DNA of 7,390 nucleotides from Candidatus Rifleibacteriota bacterium (GTDB taxonomy: Bacteria > Riflebacteria > Ozemobacteria > Ozemobacterales > Ozemobacteraceae): contig JAKQKW010000211.1 in the NCBI GenBank assembly GCA_029560455.1, positions 1-7,390 of the forward strand, in the 5' to 3' direction. This document shows positions 5,629 to 7,390 of the stretch, in pieces (the stretch's first letter is position 1; each line of letters begins with the position of its first letter). A program made the translations under genes and the position numbers. The notes below the pieces were generated by a model that had not been told where the DNA came from, made no database searches, and worked only from the letters and a program-made list of their open reading frames with translations.

Positions 5629-5668
5629 AAGAATGTCTTGCCTGTGTTCATCTTTGTCCGCAACCTGA
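5629..5668 (+). pseudogene. Fossil fragment of an EFR1-type ferredoxin
   Basis: Translated in one frame this stretch reads QECLACVHLCPQPE, nearly the same as ECLACAHLCPQ in the second cluster of the fusion protein at 3531-4292. At DNA level, 28 of 32 bases match between 5631-5662 and 4164-4195. Three of the four differences are synonymous and one changes Ala to Val. The first cysteine of the cluster and the whole upstream flavodoxin domain are missing, and similarity fades after the PQ. It is therefore a remnant of a diverged paralogue rather than a gene. It starts about 12 bases after the end of the interrupted secreted-protein gene and lies just before the convergent DUF362 gene. Confidence 0.6.
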
Positions 5669-5699
5669 AAAGCGCCTTGAAGAAACAGTAAAAGCGCAA

Positions 5700-6830
5700 T
5701 CAGACTTTGATCAGCTCGTAATTTCTGGTTCCGAGGCCGATTTTTTCGGCGTGCTCAAGGCACGAACGCCATTCAGACTCAGGTCTTGAGTTGGTAAAAT
5801 GGTCTTTGTGGTCTACAAAACCAGGTTTGGCCAGATTATTGGCCAGCTGGCTGCCTGGCAGCGGTTCAGCCTTCAGACAGGCATCGACACATGCCTGATC
5901 CAGGGCCAGCGGGTCGAAAGAGGCGAACATACCGAGGTTTGGCAAAATAGGAACATCGTTCTCTCCGTGGCAGTCACAGTTCGGTGAAACATCCACCACC
6001 AGAGAAATATGAAAACATGGGCGGCCGTCAACTACAGCCTTGGTGTATTCTGCCATGCGCCGATTCAACATTTCGACCGCGGCGCTGAAATCAAAAGCGA
6101 TGGCGTCGAAATTGCAGGCCCCGAGACAGCGACCGCAACCGACGCAGTTTTCCAGATTCACCCGCATTTTTCGGGCGGCCTGGTCAAACTCAAGACCGTT
6201 GTTGGCACATGCCTTAAGACAGGCAAGGCAGCCACGGCACAAATTTTCATCGATCTTCGGAATGCCGCTGCTGTGCTGTTCGGCTTTTCCGGCGCGTGAA
6301 CCGCAGCCCATACCGATGTTTTTTATGGCGCCGCCGAAACCGGTTGCTTCATGACCTTTGAAGTGAGTCAGGCTGATAAACACGTCTGCGTCCATAACTG
6401 CCCGGCCGATTTTCGCTTCTTTCACATATTCGCCGCCCGCCACAGGCACCAGAACGTCGTCTGTTCCCCTGAGACCATCACCGATCAGAATTGGGCAACC
6501 GGCGCTGAGCGGGGTGAATCCGTTTTCCCAGGCGCACTGCAGATGTTCGAGAGCGTTTTTGCGATAACCCGGATACATGGTGTTGCAGTCGGTCAAAAAT
6601 GGCTTGCCGCCAAGTTCTTTAACCACATCGACCACGGCTTTTGCGTAGTTGGGACGCAGATAACTCACGTTTCCAAGTTCGCCGAAATGCAGTTTGATGG
6701 CAACGAACCGGCCGTCCATGTCGATCTGCCCGATTCCGGCATGCTTAGCAAGCTTTTTGAGTTTGGTCGGCAGACCGTCTCCGAAAGCCTCTGTGTGGAA
6801 GTCGGTGAAATATACTTTTGCTTTTTCCAT
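5700..6830 (-). CDS. DUF362 / uncharacterised Fe-S centre protein with two [4Fe-4S] motifs
   Basis: The protein is 376 residues from the ATG at 6830. The N-terminus (MEKAKVYFTDFHTEAFGDG) and the block THFKGHEATGFGGAIKNIGM (residues 155-174) are hallmarks of the DUF362 / COG2768 family. Within it lies a ferredoxin insert with CRGCLACLKAC (Cys198, 201, 204, 208) and CVGCGRCLGAC (Cys229, 232, 235, 239). Further down is the conserved VDVSPNCDCHGENDVP (280-295). Family members are common in anaerobes and are predicted Fe-S proteins; the reaction is unknown. In-frame ATGs at 6860 and 6851 would add up to 10 residues. The 6860 start has AGGA only four bases upstream, whereas 6830 has GGGAG nine bases upstream and gives the N-terminus expected for the family, so 6830 is preferred with moderate certainty. 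No signal peptide or membrane segment is seen. The 3' end converges on decayed plus-strand genes. Confidence 0.9.
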   Translation of the reverse strand: MEKAKVYFTDFHTEAFGDGLPTKLKKLAKHAGIGQIDMDGRFVAIKLHFGELGNVSYLRPNYAKAVVDVVKELGGKPFLTDCNTMYPGYRKNALEHLQCAWENGFTPLSAGCPILIGDGLRGTDDVLVPVAGGEYVKEAKIGRAVMDADVFISLTHFKGHEATGFGGAIKNIGMGCGSRAGKAEQHSSGIPKIDENLCRGCLACLKACANNGLEFDQAARKMRVNLENCVGCGRCLGACNFDAIAFDFSAAVEMLNRRMAEYTKAVVDGRPCFHISLVVDVSPNCDCHGENDVPILPNLGMFASFDPLALDQACVDACLKAEPLPGSQLANNLAKPGFVDHKDHFTNSRPESEWRSCLEHAEKIGLGTRNYELIKV

Positions 6831-6839
6831 CTTTGCATT

Positions 6840-6844
6840 CTCCC
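6840..6844 (-). promoter_or_regulatory. Ribosome binding site supporting the DUF362 start
   Basis: GGGAG on the minus strand lies nine bases before the ATG at 6830. It favours this start over ATGs at 6851 and 6860, although the AGGA before 6860 keeps that start possible. Confidence 0.45.
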
Positions 6845-6889
6845 GGTTCATCGAATTCATATTGTCCTGTATCTCGAATTACACAGCTT

Positions 6890-6919
6890 ATTGTAACGAT
6901 TTGCATGCTTCGTTGCCAG
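6890..6919 (-). promoter_or_regulatory. Candidate promoter of the DUF362 gene
   Basis: On the minus strand CTGGCA (6919-6914) and TACAAT (6895-6890) are separated by 18 bases. The -10 is one mismatch from consensus and the -35 matches four of six. Transcription would start near 6883, before all three possible start codons. Confidence 0.4.
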
Positions 6920-6986
6920 AAGAAAGATTCTCTCTGATTGCCGACCTCGATGAACGATATTAAAAGCTTTATTCTGCGCAAAAGAA

Positions 6987-7006
6987 TTGTTTTCTGCAGA
7001 GAACAA
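6987..7006. promoter_or_regulatory. 20-bp near-perfect palindrome, candidate operator
   Basis: TTGTTTTCTG followed by CAGAGAACAA is an inverted repeat with nine of ten base pairs matched; only the sixth pair fails. It covers the -35 box and most of the spacer of the promoter at 6987-7015, where a dimeric repressor would block RNA polymerase. By simple counting, a palindrome this good is expected about 0.008 times in a gap of this size. The regulator is not encoded in the window. Confidence 0.5.
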
Positions 7007-7015
7007 GGCTAAAAT
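6987..7015 (+). promoter_or_regulatory. Sigma70-like promoter of the M20 peptidase gene
   Basis: TTGTTT (6987-6992) and TAAAAT (7010-7015) are 17 bases apart, a good match to housekeeping consensus. Transcription would start near 7022 and leave an untranslated leader of about 90 bases before the ATG at 7112. I saw no clear riboswitch fold in that leader. Confidence 0.45.
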
Positions 7016-7111
7016 TGTGCGGGAAACAGCGTGTCGTAAGTCGCAAATCTGACAGGCCTGCAAAAGAAACGTTATGGCCAGCTGAGATCTGCCAGGGAGA
7101 GGGAAAAGGCA

Positions 7112-7390
7112 ATGCATATTTATCATCAACCATTAGCCCTGCTGCAAAGGCTGATTCAGTTTGACACCACCAACCCACCGGGCAACGTGGCCGCATGCGT
7201 TACTTTCATTAACGAGATTCTTTGCGATGCCGGCATAGAAACGAAATTGATCGGCAAAACGCCAGAGCGACCCAATCTTGTCGCCCGCCTCGCCGGTCAA
7301 GGCCAGGCGCCACCTCTGCTGCTTTATGGGCACATCGACGTCGTGACCACTGTCGATCAGAATTGGCAACACCCGCCTTTTGCCGGCAAA
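7112..7390 (+). CDS. M20-family metallopeptidase/deacylase (ArgE/DapE-like), N-terminal part only
   Basis: The 93 codons present start at the ATG at 7112, with AGAGGG eight bases upstream, and remain open to the window edge. The N-terminus (LLQRLIQFDTTNPPGN, residues 10-25) and the motif LLLYGHIDVV (70-79) are typical of M20 zinc aminoacylases and peptidases such as acetylornithine deacetylase, succinyl-diaminopimelate desuccinylase and carboxypeptidase G2 relatives. His74 would be a zinc ligand and Asp76 the residue that orients it. The sequence then enters the usual W-x-H-PPF segment (NWQHPPFAGK). M20 family members hydrolyse amide bonds of N-acyl amino acids or small peptides; the specific substrate cannot be told from this part. 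No signal peptide is seen, so it is probably cytoplasmic. It is divergent from the DUF362 gene and may be controlled through the palindrome over its promoter. Confidence 0.88.
   Translation, partial: MHIYHQPLALLQRLIQFDTTNPPGNVAACVTFINEILCDAGIETKLIGKTPERPNLVARLAGQGQAPPLLLYGHIDVVTTVDQNWQHPPFAGK

Noticed and set aside
5672..5697. GCGC...GCGC stem between the converging gene ends as a bidirectional terminator
   Set aside because: Only a four-pair core forms, the loop is long, and no T-run follows on either strand.
5568..5789. 73-codon plus-strand frame containing the CLACVHLCPQ motif as a real gene
   Set aside because: It starts inside the interrupted secreted-protein gene, has only three of four cluster cysteines and runs into the opposite-strand DUF362 gene. 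It is better explained as a fossil fragment in a chance frame.
6351..6896. Plus-strand open frame of 181 codons
   Set aside because: It is antisense to the DUF362 gene, which has family motifs and eight cluster cysteines. The plus-strand product has no family character.

Overview
The window (about 7.4 kb, moderate GC by eye) looks like chromosome from an anaerobic or microaerobic bacterium with a Gram-negative type envelope. It has many 4Fe-4S and FMN proteins, a Tat component, Sec and Tat signal sequences, and strong AGGAG-type ribosome binding sites. One secreted or membrane-anchored protein (4362-4949) recalls pilin-like proteins I associate with deep-branching candidate phyla such as Riflebacteria. 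That lineage guess rests on memory of sequence patterns and is weak.

Left block, minus strand, 2593 down to 1: a compact operon of a Sec-exported flavodoxin, tatA, a Tat-type lipoprotein aldo/keto reductase with a C-terminal double-cluster ferredoxin domain, and the start of a polytopic membrane protein with a C-x3-CP motif (cut by the window edge). All four parts fit one extracytoplasmic redox module: a membrane Fe-S protein, a soluble exported FMN carrier, an exported Fe-S oxidoreductase and the translocase subunit needed to export it folded. This is the most interesting system in the window.

Middle, plus strand, 2783-3431: a ribbon-helix-helix antitoxin and a PIN-domain toxin (VapBC type) with overlapping reading frames. 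A clear sigma70-like promoter precedes them and carries a 9-bp direct repeat, a likely autoregulatory operator. The pair sits between the exported-flavodoxin operon and a divergent flavodoxin-ferredoxin fusion gene of the EFR1 type (3531-4292).

Right-centre, plus strand: a protein with membrane segments at both ends and pilin-like cysteine motifs (4362-4949), then a small secreted protein gene interrupted by one in-frame TAA (5111-5617). Directly after it is a short fossil of an EFR1-type ferredoxin (about 5629-5668).

Right block: a DUF362 / Fe-S centre protein on the minus strand (5700-6830) converges on the broken genes. It shares a 281-bp divergent regulatory region with the start of an M20-family metallopeptidase (7112 to the window end). 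That region holds candidate promoters in both directions and a near-perfect 20-bp palindrome overlapping the peptidase promoter. I saw no tRNA, rRNA, CRISPR array, insertion sequence or convincing intrinsic terminator.
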